NCBI GenBank assembly: GCA_016716005.1
Contig: JADJXE010000001.1
Span: forward strand, 2,927,001 to 2,991,000
From: Acidimicrobiales bacterium
GTDB taxonomy: Bacteria > Actinomycetota > Acidimicrobiia > Acidimicrobiales > JADJXE01
Direction of reading: 5' to 3'
Length of the DNA stretch: 64,000 nt
Under the pieces are notes generated by a model, which did not search any database, was not told where the DNA came from, and was given only the letters and a program-made list of their open reading frames with translations. The position numbers and the translations under genes were made by a program. Positions 25,081 to 32,694 of this stretch are shown here, piece by piece (the stretch's first letter is position 1; each line of letters begins with the position of its first letter).

Positions 25081-26298
25081 GCGGGTGAGCGAGCGCGACT
25101 CGACCAGGGCGCCCAGTGGGCGTAGCCGCCGGGGTCGGGCTCGCGGCCGAGCACGTTGCGGTAGACGAGCTTCACGAAGTCGCCGCTGCTGAGCTGGCCG
25201 TAGGTGGACTGGAACTCGGCCGACTGGGCGAACAGCTCGGAGACGGCGCCGAGAGGCGTGCCCTGCTGGAGCGTGGCGAACCAGTAGGCGAGGCCGTCGG
25301 CGTCGGGCTGGCGCAGGAAGTAGGCCCGGTACAGCCGGGCCAGCGGCCCGGCGCCCGGGGCCGGGCAGGCTGCTGACGGCGAAGCCGGCGTCGGCGTGGG
25401 TTGGGGTGCGGGTGCGGGGGCGGGTGCAGGCGCGGGTGGCGGCGTGGGCTGGGCCAGGCCGCCGGCGAGGCTCTCGATCCAGGGGCGCACGGCGCCGACA
25501 CGGGTGAACACGTCGGGGGCGGTGGCGCAGGCGCGCGGCCGCGGCTGATGACGCCCACCTGCAGCCAGCCGCTGGCGGTCATCACGGCGAGAGGCCCGCC
25601 GGAGTCGCCCCGGCACACGCCGACGCCCACGTAGCCGCCGCACAGGTCGCTGGCCGCGGCGTACTCCGCTCCCCAGATTCGTGCGCAGTCGGCGTGGGAG
25701 AGGAGCGACGAGGGCGCCTCGCGCAGCACGAGGTCGACCCTGCCCGACGTGGAGGTCAGGCCGTAGCCGGCGACCCAGGCGTCGGCGCCGGGACCGTGGA
25801 GGGCGGCGTCGGCGTCGCTGGCCAGGGCCATGGTGGGGCCGGGGAGGGGATCCCACAGCTCGAGCAGGCCGGCGTCCCACGAGACGCCGGCGTAGCCGGG
25901 GTGGGCGTGGACGAACCGCACCCACGCCCGGCCGCCCGCGGCCGGCTCGACGCTGATGCGCTCCACCTCGCCGCCGGGGACGCAGTGGCCGGCGGTGAGC
26001 ACCAGGTCGGCGCGACGAGCGTGCCCGTGCACAGGCCGACGATCGTGTCCCACCGGTCGTACTGCAGCAGCAGCGCCACCGCGCCCCACCGCGCCGACGA
26101 CGCCGGCGAGCCGCCGACGATCTTCGGGGTGGCGGCGTCGCCCGAGGGGGGACCGGGCTGGCCGGCCCAGACCGGCTGATCGGCGGGCGCCGCGGCCTGC
26201 GCTGCGGCATGCCCGGTGCCGGACAGCCCGGCCACGCCGAGCACGAGCACGACCGCCATCACCGTCGCCGTGCCGGTCCGCCACCTCGTGCGCGCCAT
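25016..26298 (-). pseudogene. Secreted trypsin-like serine protease with C-terminal DUF4214 domain, frameshifted
   Basis: An ATG at 26298 follows GGAGGTG and encodes a signal peptide (TATVMAVVLVLGVAGLSGTGHA). The mature form starts KIVGGSPASSARWGAVALLL, a classic IVGG activation site. After a shift near 26,010 come LTAGHC (catalytic His), WDAGLLEL (Asp) and VCRGDSGGPLAV (Ser). After another near 25,530 come a Pro/Ala linker and LYRAYFLRQPDADGLAYWFA...FVKLVYRNVLGREPDPGG, a DUF4214 domain. Two late shifts restore GQMMVGFSES and a terminal TITGGCP at TAG 25016-25018. With about four indels it cannot be expressed as read, although all catalytic residues remain. It may be decayed or carry sequencing errors. 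Confidence 0.75.
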
Positions 26299-26439
26299 GG
26301 TGCACCTCCGCCGTCCGTCGCTGTCGAGCCCGTACCGCCGCTGCCGTGACGGGCCCGACCTCAGCCATCGGCACGTGCAACGGCCCGCGGCAGGGCCGAA
26401 CGGCCCGAATCGCCGGCGCCTCGCCTGCGGGTGGTCAGG
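26299..26439. other. Short intergenic stretch upstream of the protease
   Basis: This holds the upstream region of the protease gene, with its GGAGGTG ribosome site just inside, and the tail of a decayed regulator frame. I see no further signal. Confidence 0.3.
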
Positions 26440-26760
26440 GGCTCGTCGGTCGGCTGCGGAGGACGTGGCCGGGGGTGGCGCCGGTGGGCAGGCCGCGGTC
26501 GCGGGTGATCACCATGGCGATCGCTCGGGCGGCCGGCGTCGCCGAGGCCGGCGTCTTCTCGGGTTCCGCGGCGGAGCGCTTCCGGGCGGCGAGAACGGTG
26601 ACGCTCAGCTCGGTCTCCGGGTCGCCGAGCAGGAGCGCGAGGAGCTCCGCCTGCTGCTGGGAGCGCAGGATCGGCAGCAGCGGCGGCGGCGGCGGGCTCG
26701 TGGACGGCCTGCTGCAGGGGCATGGGCCGCCGGTCGCGACCCCAGGTGGCCCACAGGTAG
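26440..26760 (-). pseudogene. Decayed HTH regulator-like fragment
   Basis: The minus strand reads LLPILRSQQQAELLALLLGD and, just after, ETELSVTVLAAR. This is the opening pattern of the winged-helix part of ArsR-like or HTH-nucleotidyltransferase proteins (LLPLFRSxxQAxLLxLLLxxPxxExSVxELAxR). What should be the recognition helix and wing is broken into two frames (EALRRGTREDAGLGDAG in one, IAMVITRDRGL in the other). No intact protein remains. A link to the nucleotidyltransferase-like fragment at 27,290-27,425 is possible, but the order is not the usual one. Confidence 0.35.
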
Positions 26761-26891
26761 GGCCGCTCGGCGCACGAGCCGTCTGCTCTGCTCCCGCCGT
26801 CTCGCAGCGCACGTGACCCGAGCCACCGGGAACCTGCTCGGGATCGGCCGTTCGCCCGGCGCTCGTGCCCGGGTCGACGTGTGTCCGAGGA

Positions 26892-27225
26892 TCACGCGGG
26901 CGGCACAGCGACGGTGTAGCCGAGCCGGCGGAGCTCCTCCGCCACCTCGATCGGGTGCCTGCGTGCCGTCGCCCTCGCCTGTCGACTTTCCCACTCCTGC
27001 AGGGAGCTCCCCACAGTCTGCTGCCATGTCTCCGTCGCCCAGTCGTTGAAGAGCCGCTCGCGGTCGAGGAACAGCCAGCAGCTCCTCGACCGTGGGGCGG
27101 AAGCGCCGGCCGCCGACGGGGAAGTGGACCTCGACTGGTTCTCGGCACAGGATCGGGGCGTCGTAGCCCGCCTTCCGCCCGGGGCAGCCGGTTGCGGCTC
27201 CGCGAACCCAGGCACGCTGCGACAT
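26892..27225 (-). pseudogene. Small conserved-looking protein, one frameshift
   Basis: An ATG at 27225 gives MSQRAWVRGAATGCPGRKAG and continues YDAPILCREPVEVHFPVGGR and RFRPTVEELL. One base is missing near 27,075, and the other frame completes it: LFLDRERLFNDWATETWQQT, EWESRQARATARRHPIEVAE and ELRRLGYTVAVPPA, ending at 26892. Restored, it would be about 110 residues with a helical C-terminal half. I do not recognise the family. It sits between regulator-like and nucleotidyltransferase-like remnants, so it may belong to the same degraded module. Confidence 0.45.
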
Positions 27226-27239
27226 GGGCTGGATCGGGG

Positions 27240-27305
27240 GTGGGGCGGGTCACGAGCACGGCCGGGGCGGGTCACGAGCACGGCCGGGGCGGGTCTCGAG
27301 CGCGG
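27240..27305. repeat. Short tandem repeat of about 22 bp
   Basis: A unit of about 22 bases that begins GGGGCGGGTCACGAGCACGG occurs twice and then a third time with changes (GGTCTCGAGCGCGG). It interrupts the nucleotidyltransferase-like remnant that lies on the minus strand. Slippage here may have helped break that frame. Confidence 0.6.
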
Positions 27306-27425
27306 CGATGGCGTCGGGAGGGCGTCCCTGGCGGCGCCGCCGAGCACGAGCACGTCGATGTCGCCCACGGGACCGTGGACCGGTTCACCCCACCTCGTCT
27401 GGCCGCTGACCGGCACGACGCCGTG
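27290..27425 (-). pseudogene. Nucleotidyltransferase-like fragment
   Basis: The minus strand reads TRWGEPVHGPVGDIDVLVLG then GAARDALP. This resembles the core of MNT-type nucleotidyltransferases (R..GEP...GDIDxLVxGxPDRDxL), where the two Asp of GDIDV bind metal. The N-terminal part and the rest are missing or out of frame because of the neighbouring 22-bp repeats. It may have been the catalytic half of an HTH-nucleotidyltransferase regulator. Confidence 0.35.
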
Positions 27426-27437
27426 CCCGCGGAATAA

Positions 27438-27453
27438 TCGAACATACGTTCGA
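27438..27453. promoter_or_regulatory. SOS box (LexA site) of HNH copy 1
   Basis: TCGAACATACGTTCGA is a perfect palindrome of the actinobacterial LexA type (TCGAAC-N4-GTTCGA). It ends 10 bp before a TAGGCT hexamer (27464-27469), which stands 7 nt before the ATG of HNH copy 1 at 27477. A bound LexA would cover the -35 region, so the gene should be induced by DNA damage. An identical site at the same spacing precedes HNH copy 2. Confidence 0.85.
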
Positions 27454-27476
27454 TCACGTGTGGTAGGCTGGCGGGC

Positions 27477-28739
27477 ATGAAGGTGGACGTGGCGCCCGAG
27501 CGGGACGAACTGCCCGAGCGCGACGTGGCGCCCGAGGCGGACGTGGCGCCCGAGCGGGACGTGGGGGTGTTGGGGGCGCTGCGCCAGGCCATCGGGCGGT
27601 GCGCGGCCATGGATCCCGACGGGGCCCCGGCCGCGGTGCGCCACGAGATGGCGGTGGCCCTGCTGGTGGAGCGGGCCCGGCTGGACGCGCTGGCGGCCCG
27701 GTGGGCGGCGGCGTGGGATGCCAGCGGGTCGTGGGCCGACGACGGGTCTCGCAGCTCGGGGCCCGGCTGGGTCGGGGAGGGCCAACGTGGCCGGGCGCAC
27801 GGCCAAGGCCCAGGTGCGCCGGGGCCGGCATCCTGCGCGACCTGCCGTTGGTGGGCGCCGCGTTCGAGGCGGGGGAGATCGGCGCCGACCATGTGGACGT
27901 GTTCGTGCGGTTGCACACCCCTGAGCACGAGGAGGCCTTGGCCCGCGACGAGGCGGTGCTGGTGGGTCAGGCCCGGTCGCTGCGGTTCGCGCAGTTCGAG
28001 CAGGCGGTGGCCTACTGGCTGTTGCGGGTGGACGCCGACGGTGAGACCGAGCGGGCCCGACGCGAGCGCGACGGGCGCTTCGTGAGCCTGGTGCGCACGT
28101 TCGGGGGGAGCTTCGATCTGCGGGGCCGGCTGGACGCGGTGTGGGGGCACCGCGGTGCAGGGCGAGCTCCAGCGTCTGGAGGACCTGCTGTACGACGACG
28201 ACGTGGCCGAGGCCCGCGCCCGGTTGGGCTGCGACCACGTGGGGTCGGCCGAGCTGGCCCGCACCCCGGCCCAGCGGCGGGCCGATGCTCTGGTGCGCAT
28301 GGCCGAGCGGTCCCGCGCCGCGCCGGCCGGTGGCCGCCGGCCGGAGCCGCTGATCACCGTGGTGGTCGGCCTGGAGGACTTCGCCGGCGGGTTGTGCCGG
28401 CTGGACGACGGCACGGTGCTCGGCCGGGGCCAGTGGCTGCCCCTGTTGGAGCGGGCCGACATCGAGTCGATCGTGTTCGACTCGGCCCGGCGGGCCCTGT
28501 CGGTGAGCGTCCGCGAGCGGTTCTTCACCGGGCGGCTGCGCCGTGATCCAGGTGCGCGACGGCCACTGCCGGCACCCGTCGGGCTGCGACGTGCCCGCCG
28601 GCCGCTGCCAGGTCGACCACATCGTGCCCTGGGAGGCCGGCGGGCCCACCGCAGGACAACGGTCGGCTGCTGTGCGGCCCCGCACAACCGGGCCCGCACC
28701 GCACGCCCCAGATCGCGGCCCCCACCCCGAGCCGCCTGA
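27477..28739 (+). pseudogene. DUF222/HNH endonuclease (13E12 family), copy 1, multiply frameshifted
   Basis: The N terminus (MKVDVAPERDELPERDVAPE) has short PERDVAPE repeats, then GVLGALRQAIGRCAAMDP and the DUF222 helical region. Against copy 2 at 38413 this copy carries indels near 27,762, 27,828, 28,146, 28,540 and 28,652, so the frame changes about five times. The C-terminal HNH region (VRDGHCRHPSGCDVPAGRC, QVDHIVPWEAGG) is still readable. The protein would bind and cut DNA. The family is common in actinobacteria and often LexA-controlled. The promoter is intact but the product cannot be made as read. Near-identity to copy 2 implies a recent duplication followed by decay or sequence errors. 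Confidence 0.8.
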
Positions 28740-29199
28740 CGGCGGAGCGGGCGGGTCGTCGAGACGGCCTGGCGAGAGGACCGGGAGGCCTGCGACGCGC
28801 CCGCTAGGCGCTGCACGTACCGTTCGAGCGCGTCGAGCGCGTCGGCGGGCGTCCACACATCGATCCGAACCCGCTGGCCTCTTCCTGCAGCATCGCTGTC
28901 GTGATCCCCGGATCGCCTGGCGCGGGTGCCGGTGGTCGGGGGTTCGCCGGTCGGCCGCGGATGACCGTGCCGGTGGGGCAGGCCCGCTCGCTGCCGTTCG
29001 GCCAGTCAGGATGGCCACGGCCCTGTCGTCGTGACGGTCCACCCACGGCGCCGCGATCCCGTCTCGGGACCTCCGCGGAGCCGACGTTCCGGCTTGCTGG
29101 GCGACAGCGAAGGTGTCGCCGCGACGCCCGGGCGTGGCGATGGTCCGACCCCCACGTTCCCGCTGCCGGCGTCGAAGCTGGCCCGAGACCGGAGCGCAG
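28740..29199. other. Intergenic stretch, no confident gene
   Basis: Frames on both strands cross this segment. One minus-strand piece (VRIDVWTPADALDALERYVQ) looks protein-like but cannot be extended. The neighbouring genes are both frameshifted, so a small gene could be hidden by indels. No RNA gene, hairpin terminator or repeat stands out. Confidence 0.3.
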
Positions 29200-29759
29200 C
29201 ACTCTGAGCGACCTTCGAGCAAGCGTCGTCGAGATCGTTCGGGCGAAGGGGCTCCTTCGTCTCCCCGAGCCTGTCCAGCTCGCGTCCGGCCAGATGAGCA
29301 GGGAGTTCATCGACGGCAAGCGTGCGCTGGCGGCCGGCGAGGACCTCGAGCTGGCCTGCCGGGCGATCCTCGAGGCGACCGCCGACATCTCGTTCGAGGC
29401 GGTCAGGGCTGACGATGGGGGCCGATCAGTTCGCCCACGTCGGCCGTCCTGGCCAGCAAGCAGTGGTTCGTGGTGCGCAAGGAGCCCAGGGCCGCGGAAC
29501 GACAAGCTCGTCGAGGGTGCGGCGATGGTGCCGGGCATGCGGGTGCTGCTCGTCGACGACGTCGGACCACGGGGGCTCCATCCATGGGCCTACGACGCCA
29601 TCGTCGCCGAGGGCGCGGAGGTGGTCGGCGCGGTGACGCTGGTGGACCGCGGAGATGGCGTCGCGGTTCTTCGAGGCCAAGGGGATCCCGTACGTCCCAC
29701 TGGTGACCTACCGGGATCTCGGGATCGAGCCTGTCGGTGGTGAGCTCCTCCGAGCTTGA
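29200..29759 (+). pseudogene. pyrE: Orotate phosphoribosyltransferase, multiply frameshifted
   Basis: Joined across frames, the plus strand gives LRASVVEIVRAKGLLRLPEP, QLASGQMSREFIDGKRAL, LTMGADQFAHV, a VVRKEPK-like piece, MVPGMRVLLVDDV (the PRPP loop), an AYDAIVAEGAEVVGAVTLVD stretch, and finally YVPLVTYRDLGIEPVGGELL, stopping at TGA 29757-29759. This is the OPRT plan, which makes orotidine 5'-phosphate from orotate and PRPP. Breaks lie near 29,405, 29,440, 29,490, 29,565 and 29,660. No canonical start is visible beside STLSDLRA, so the left border is approximate. Loss of pyrE would make the cell need pyrimidines unless another copy exists, so sequence errors deserve suspicion. Confidence 0.7.
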
Positions 29760-30078
29760 GCGCCTCGCCCGCGGCGGCCTGCAGGCCGTTCCGGGCGACC
29801 GGCTGGCCGACTTGGCGGTGTGGTGTCGCGACCGCGGCGAGCTGACCGGTGACGCCCGGTTCTCCTCGTGGAGACACGCCAGGTCGATCGACGCGTGGCG
29901 CCAGGAGCACGAGGAGATGGGAGGCGTCCCTGCGGCAGTGCTCGACGAGATCGACCGAGAGGTGCGCAACCTCCTGCCGGCGATCATCGAGCTGGAGTCG
30001 CCGGCGGACGCAGCCAGCCTGGCCCGGGTGCTGCGCGAGCGGGTGCAGGGCCAGCTCTTGGGGCCTCACGACTGGTGA
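29737..30078 (+). CDS. Small uncharacterised protein
   Basis: This 113-residue frame starts with GTG at 29737, overlapping the tail of the broken pyrE, and reads LERLARGGLQAVPGDRLADL then RFSSWRHARSIDAWRQEHEE and NLLPAIIELESPADAASLAR. It has balanced coding composition and a helical, charged character, with no signal peptide. I do not know the family. The overlap with pyrE suggests an operon. Convergent stops and an inverted repeat follow. Confidence 0.55.
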   Translation: MVSSSELERLARGGLQAVPGDRLADLAVWCRDRGELTGDARFSSWRHARSIDAWRQEHEEMGGVPAAVLDEIDREVRNLLPAIIELESPADAASLARVLRERVQGQLLGPHDW

Positions 30079-30170
30079 ACCGAGGCTCCGGCCTGCGCCC
30101 CGCCTGCGGGTGATCAGGGGCGTGGCGGGACATGGCGCCCAGGTGCACGGCCAGGGGCTGTGCACGTCGG

Positions 30171-30219
30171 GTTCTGCGTCCGGGGTGGCCCGGTTCGCGG
30201 GCTGTTCGGGACGCAGAAC
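30171..30219. terminator. Possible bidirectional terminator hairpin
   Basis: GTTCTGCGTCC at 30171-30181 and GGACGCAGAAC at 30209-30219 are perfect 11-bp inverted repeats with a 27-nt loop. They lie between the convergent ends at 30078 (plus) and 30249 (minus). There is no T-run, which is common in GC-rich actinobacteria, so the terminator role is inferred from position. A second small palindrome, GTGCAC...GTGCAC, spans 30143-30165. Confidence 0.5.
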
Positions 30220-30248
30220 GGCGGGGGGCGCCGGAGATGGCGGCGGGG

Positions 30249-31445
30249 TCAGGGTGAGGTGGGCGGCAGGGCCGTGAGCTGGCGGCCGTCGACCCAGCCC
30301 CGCCAGCCGTTCTCGGCCTCGACCTGAGCCCAGGCCCCGTTCCACTGGAGCACCCGGACGGGTTGCCCGGGCGGCAGGTTGGCGTCGGCGGGCCGGTTGG
30401 GGTCGGCGACCAGCCTGGCCTCCAGCGCGTTGGGGCCGACCACGGCGGTGGGGAGCCACACCGGCGGGCCGGTCGGCGGCGGCGGCTGCACCGGCACCGG
30501 TGCGGGTGCGGCTGCGGGTACGGGTGCGGGCGGGGCGGCCAGGAAGGCGGCGATCGCCCCGGTGACCGCGACCGCCCCGGCCAGGGCGACGTCGGCGAGC
30601 GGCCCGCCCGGCGCGTCCTGCCAGCGCAGCACCAGCGTCCGCGCTCCCGAGCCGAGCAGGCCGAGCACCAGGGCACTGGGGGGCGCCGTCCAGCGCAGGC
30701 GGGCCGCCAGCCGCAGGCCGCCCAGTGCGCCCCACGCCCGGCGGGCCGGGCCGGCGGCGGGGGCGCCGTCGGCCAGCCATCCGCCACGGTGCAGCTCGTC
30801 GAGCCCGGCCGCCAGGGCCGCCGGGTCGGTGACCAGCCCGCCCGGCACCAGGGGCGAGCCCGCGGTGACCGCCCAGCGGGTGTCGGCCGCCTGGCGCCCG
30901 GCCGCCACCTGCTGGTCGAGCAGCTCCGGGGTCAGGCGGGGTGGGCCGGCATCGACGTCGCGGGCGAGCTGCTGGCGCAGCCGGGCCGCGGTGAGGGCGT
31001 CGGCGCCGGCCAGCAGGGCGGTGACGCCGGCCACGGTCAGCCGGCCCAGCGGCTCGGCCGGGGCGTCGCCCTCCACCCCGACCCGGCCCGCCAACCCGGC
31101 CGCGACGTCGTCGCGGCTCGCGGCGCCGGCCAGCTCGAAGGCGGCGGCCGTCCCACCCCCGACGCCCACGCGGCCCTGGGCGTCGACGGCCACCGTGAGC
31201 GATGACCAGGCCCGCCGGCCCGACCGGTTGGCCACGACCTCCACGGTGCGCGCCGGGTCGGCCAGGGCGCGCAGGGCGCCGTCGAGCACGCCGTCGACCT
31301 GCAGGCCGGCCCGGGCCAGCACCGCCGCCGGCTGCGGGGGTGCCGGGGCCGCCGGCAGGGGCGCACCCGGCCGGCCGGGCAGGGCGAGGACCGCCCGCAG
31401 GGCACCCAGCTCGTCGGCGCCCAGCCGCACCCACGCCAGCGTCAC
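30249..31445 (-). CDS. Uncharacterised protein with C-terminal SH3-like domain (last gene of the four-gene operon)
   Basis: GTG at 31445 overlaps the preceding gene by 4 bp and gives 398 residues. The first ~250 residues (VTLAWVRLGADELGALRAVL and onward) are Ala-rich and soluble-looking. A hydrophobic stretch follows near 280-300 (ADVALAGAVAVTGAIAAFLA), then a Pro-rich linker. The C terminus has RVLQWNGAWAQVEAENGWRG and WVDGRQL, a bacterial SH3 pattern (GxWxxVExxxGxxGWVxGxxL). The same ending occurs in its upstream neighbour. The N-terminal half faintly recalls T7SS EspG-type chaperone organisation, but I cannot support that from motifs. Function unknown. Confidence 0.65.
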   Translation of the reverse strand: MTLAWVRLGADELGALRAVLALPGRPGAPLPAAPAPPQPAAVLARAGLQVDGVLDGALRALADPARTVEVVANRSGRRAWSSLTVAVDAQGRVGVGGGTAAAFELAGAASRDDVAAGLAGRVGVEGDAPAEPLGRLTVAGVTALLAGADALTAARLRQQLARDVDAGPPRLTPELLDQQVAAGRQAADTRWAVTAGSPLVPGGLVTDPAALAAGLDELHRGGWLADGAPAAGPARRAWGALGGLRLAARLRWTAPPSALVLGLLGSGARTLVLRWQDAPGGPLADVALAGAVAVTGAIAAFLAAPPAPVPAAAPAPVPVQPPPPTGPPVWLPTAVVGPNALEARLVADPNRPADANLPPGQPVRVLQWNGAWAQVEAENGWRGWVDGRQLTALPPTSP

Positions 31446-32694
31446 CGCACCTCCTCCAGCAGCCGCCCGTCCACCCAGGCGGTCCACCCCTGCTCCGTCT
31501 CCACCTCGGCCCAGGCGCCCCGCGTGCTGCGGACCCGCAGCGGGACGCCGGCGGCCAGCACCCAGGTGACCGGCGCCGACGGGTCGGCCGCGGCGCGGCA
31601 GTCGAGGCTGGGGGCCGGCACGCGATGCGTGGGCCGCCAGGCGGGGGTGGCGGTGGCGGAGGCGGAGGCGGAGGCGGCGGTGGGGGAGGCGGTGCCGCGG
31701 CGACCGGCGCAGTCGCGCCTGCGCCCACACCGGCCCGGGCGATCTCGTCCAGCTCCGCCTCGCTGAAGGCGAAGGCCGCCACCAGGGCACGCAGCTGTGG
31801 CCGGCTCACCTCCATCCAGTCGAGCAGGTCCCCCTCGGCGTCGTGCCGCATGCGGAACACGACCAGGCGCTCCCCGACCCGCGTGACCTGCATGGCCGTC
31901 TGCCGGGGGGCGCCGTCGCGGATCTCGGTGCGGGTCACGGTGAACCCGGCCCACGGGTGCGCCCCGAGGAGGTCGGACAGCGCCGGGGCCGGTCGGATGG
32001 TGCCGTCGCGCTCGACGAGGTGGCCGGCCCGGGTGAGCGCGTCGAGGGTCGCCTCTCGCGCCGCCGGCGAGGACTGCAGGGCGTCGAGCGGTCCGCTGCC
32101 GGCGACCAGCGCGAACGGCGCCGCGTAGCCACCGGCGCCGGCGTCGGCCGCTACGGCCTCGATCAGCTCGGGGCGGGTGGCGCCGCGCGCTTCGCGCCGC
32201 TCGAACCGCAGCGCCGATCCGAGCACGAACCCCTCGGCCGGCGTGACGGCGACCCGGATGCCCGTGGGGGCCGGCTCGGGGCGCGACGACGACAGCGAGC
32301 CGACCAGCCGGAGGAGCACAGCGGAGCGCGACAGCGGGACCTGGAGCTTCACGGCCCCGTCGAGCCCCACCGAGCACTCGCACCACAGCTCCCCGCGGCA
32401 GACCACGGTGAAGCCCGGGGCGCCGGGGTTGCTGGTGGTCAGCGACAGCACCTCGTGCGGGACCGCGCCCGCGGTGAGGGCCAGGCGCACGAGCGCGTTC
32501 ACCCGCCAGCCCGGTGGGGCGTCGGCCGGCACCACCGCCTGTTGACGGGCCAGCGGCTCCCAGTCGGGGTCGTCGGGCCCCAGCGCCGGAGCGTCCGGGA
32601 CGACGAGCAGCGGCGACGCCGGGCCCGGCTCCGGGATGCGGCCGAGGTCGAGGAGCGTCCGCAGCTGTCGGGGGTCGAGGAGGAGGCCGGGCAC
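31442..32694 (-). CDS. Uncharacterised protein with poly-Pro stretch and SH3-like C terminus (frame shift in the repeat)
   Basis: GTG at 32694 shares a base with the stop of the giant gene (TAGTG). About 335 residues are open: LLLDPRQLRTLLDLGRIPEP, GWRVNALVRLALTAGAVPHE, CRGELWCECSVGLDGAVKLQ and later RVGERLVVFRMRHDAEGDLL. A run of roughly 20 prolines at about 31,640-31,700 follows. There the frame is off by one. The other frame gives PVTWVLAAGVPLRVRSTRGA then WAEVETEQGWTAWVDGRLLE, the same SH3-like ending as the next gene, stopping at 31442. The poly-Pro coding run is made of short G/C repeats that slip easily. The shift could be phase variation or a sequencing error. Function unknown. Confidence 0.62.
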
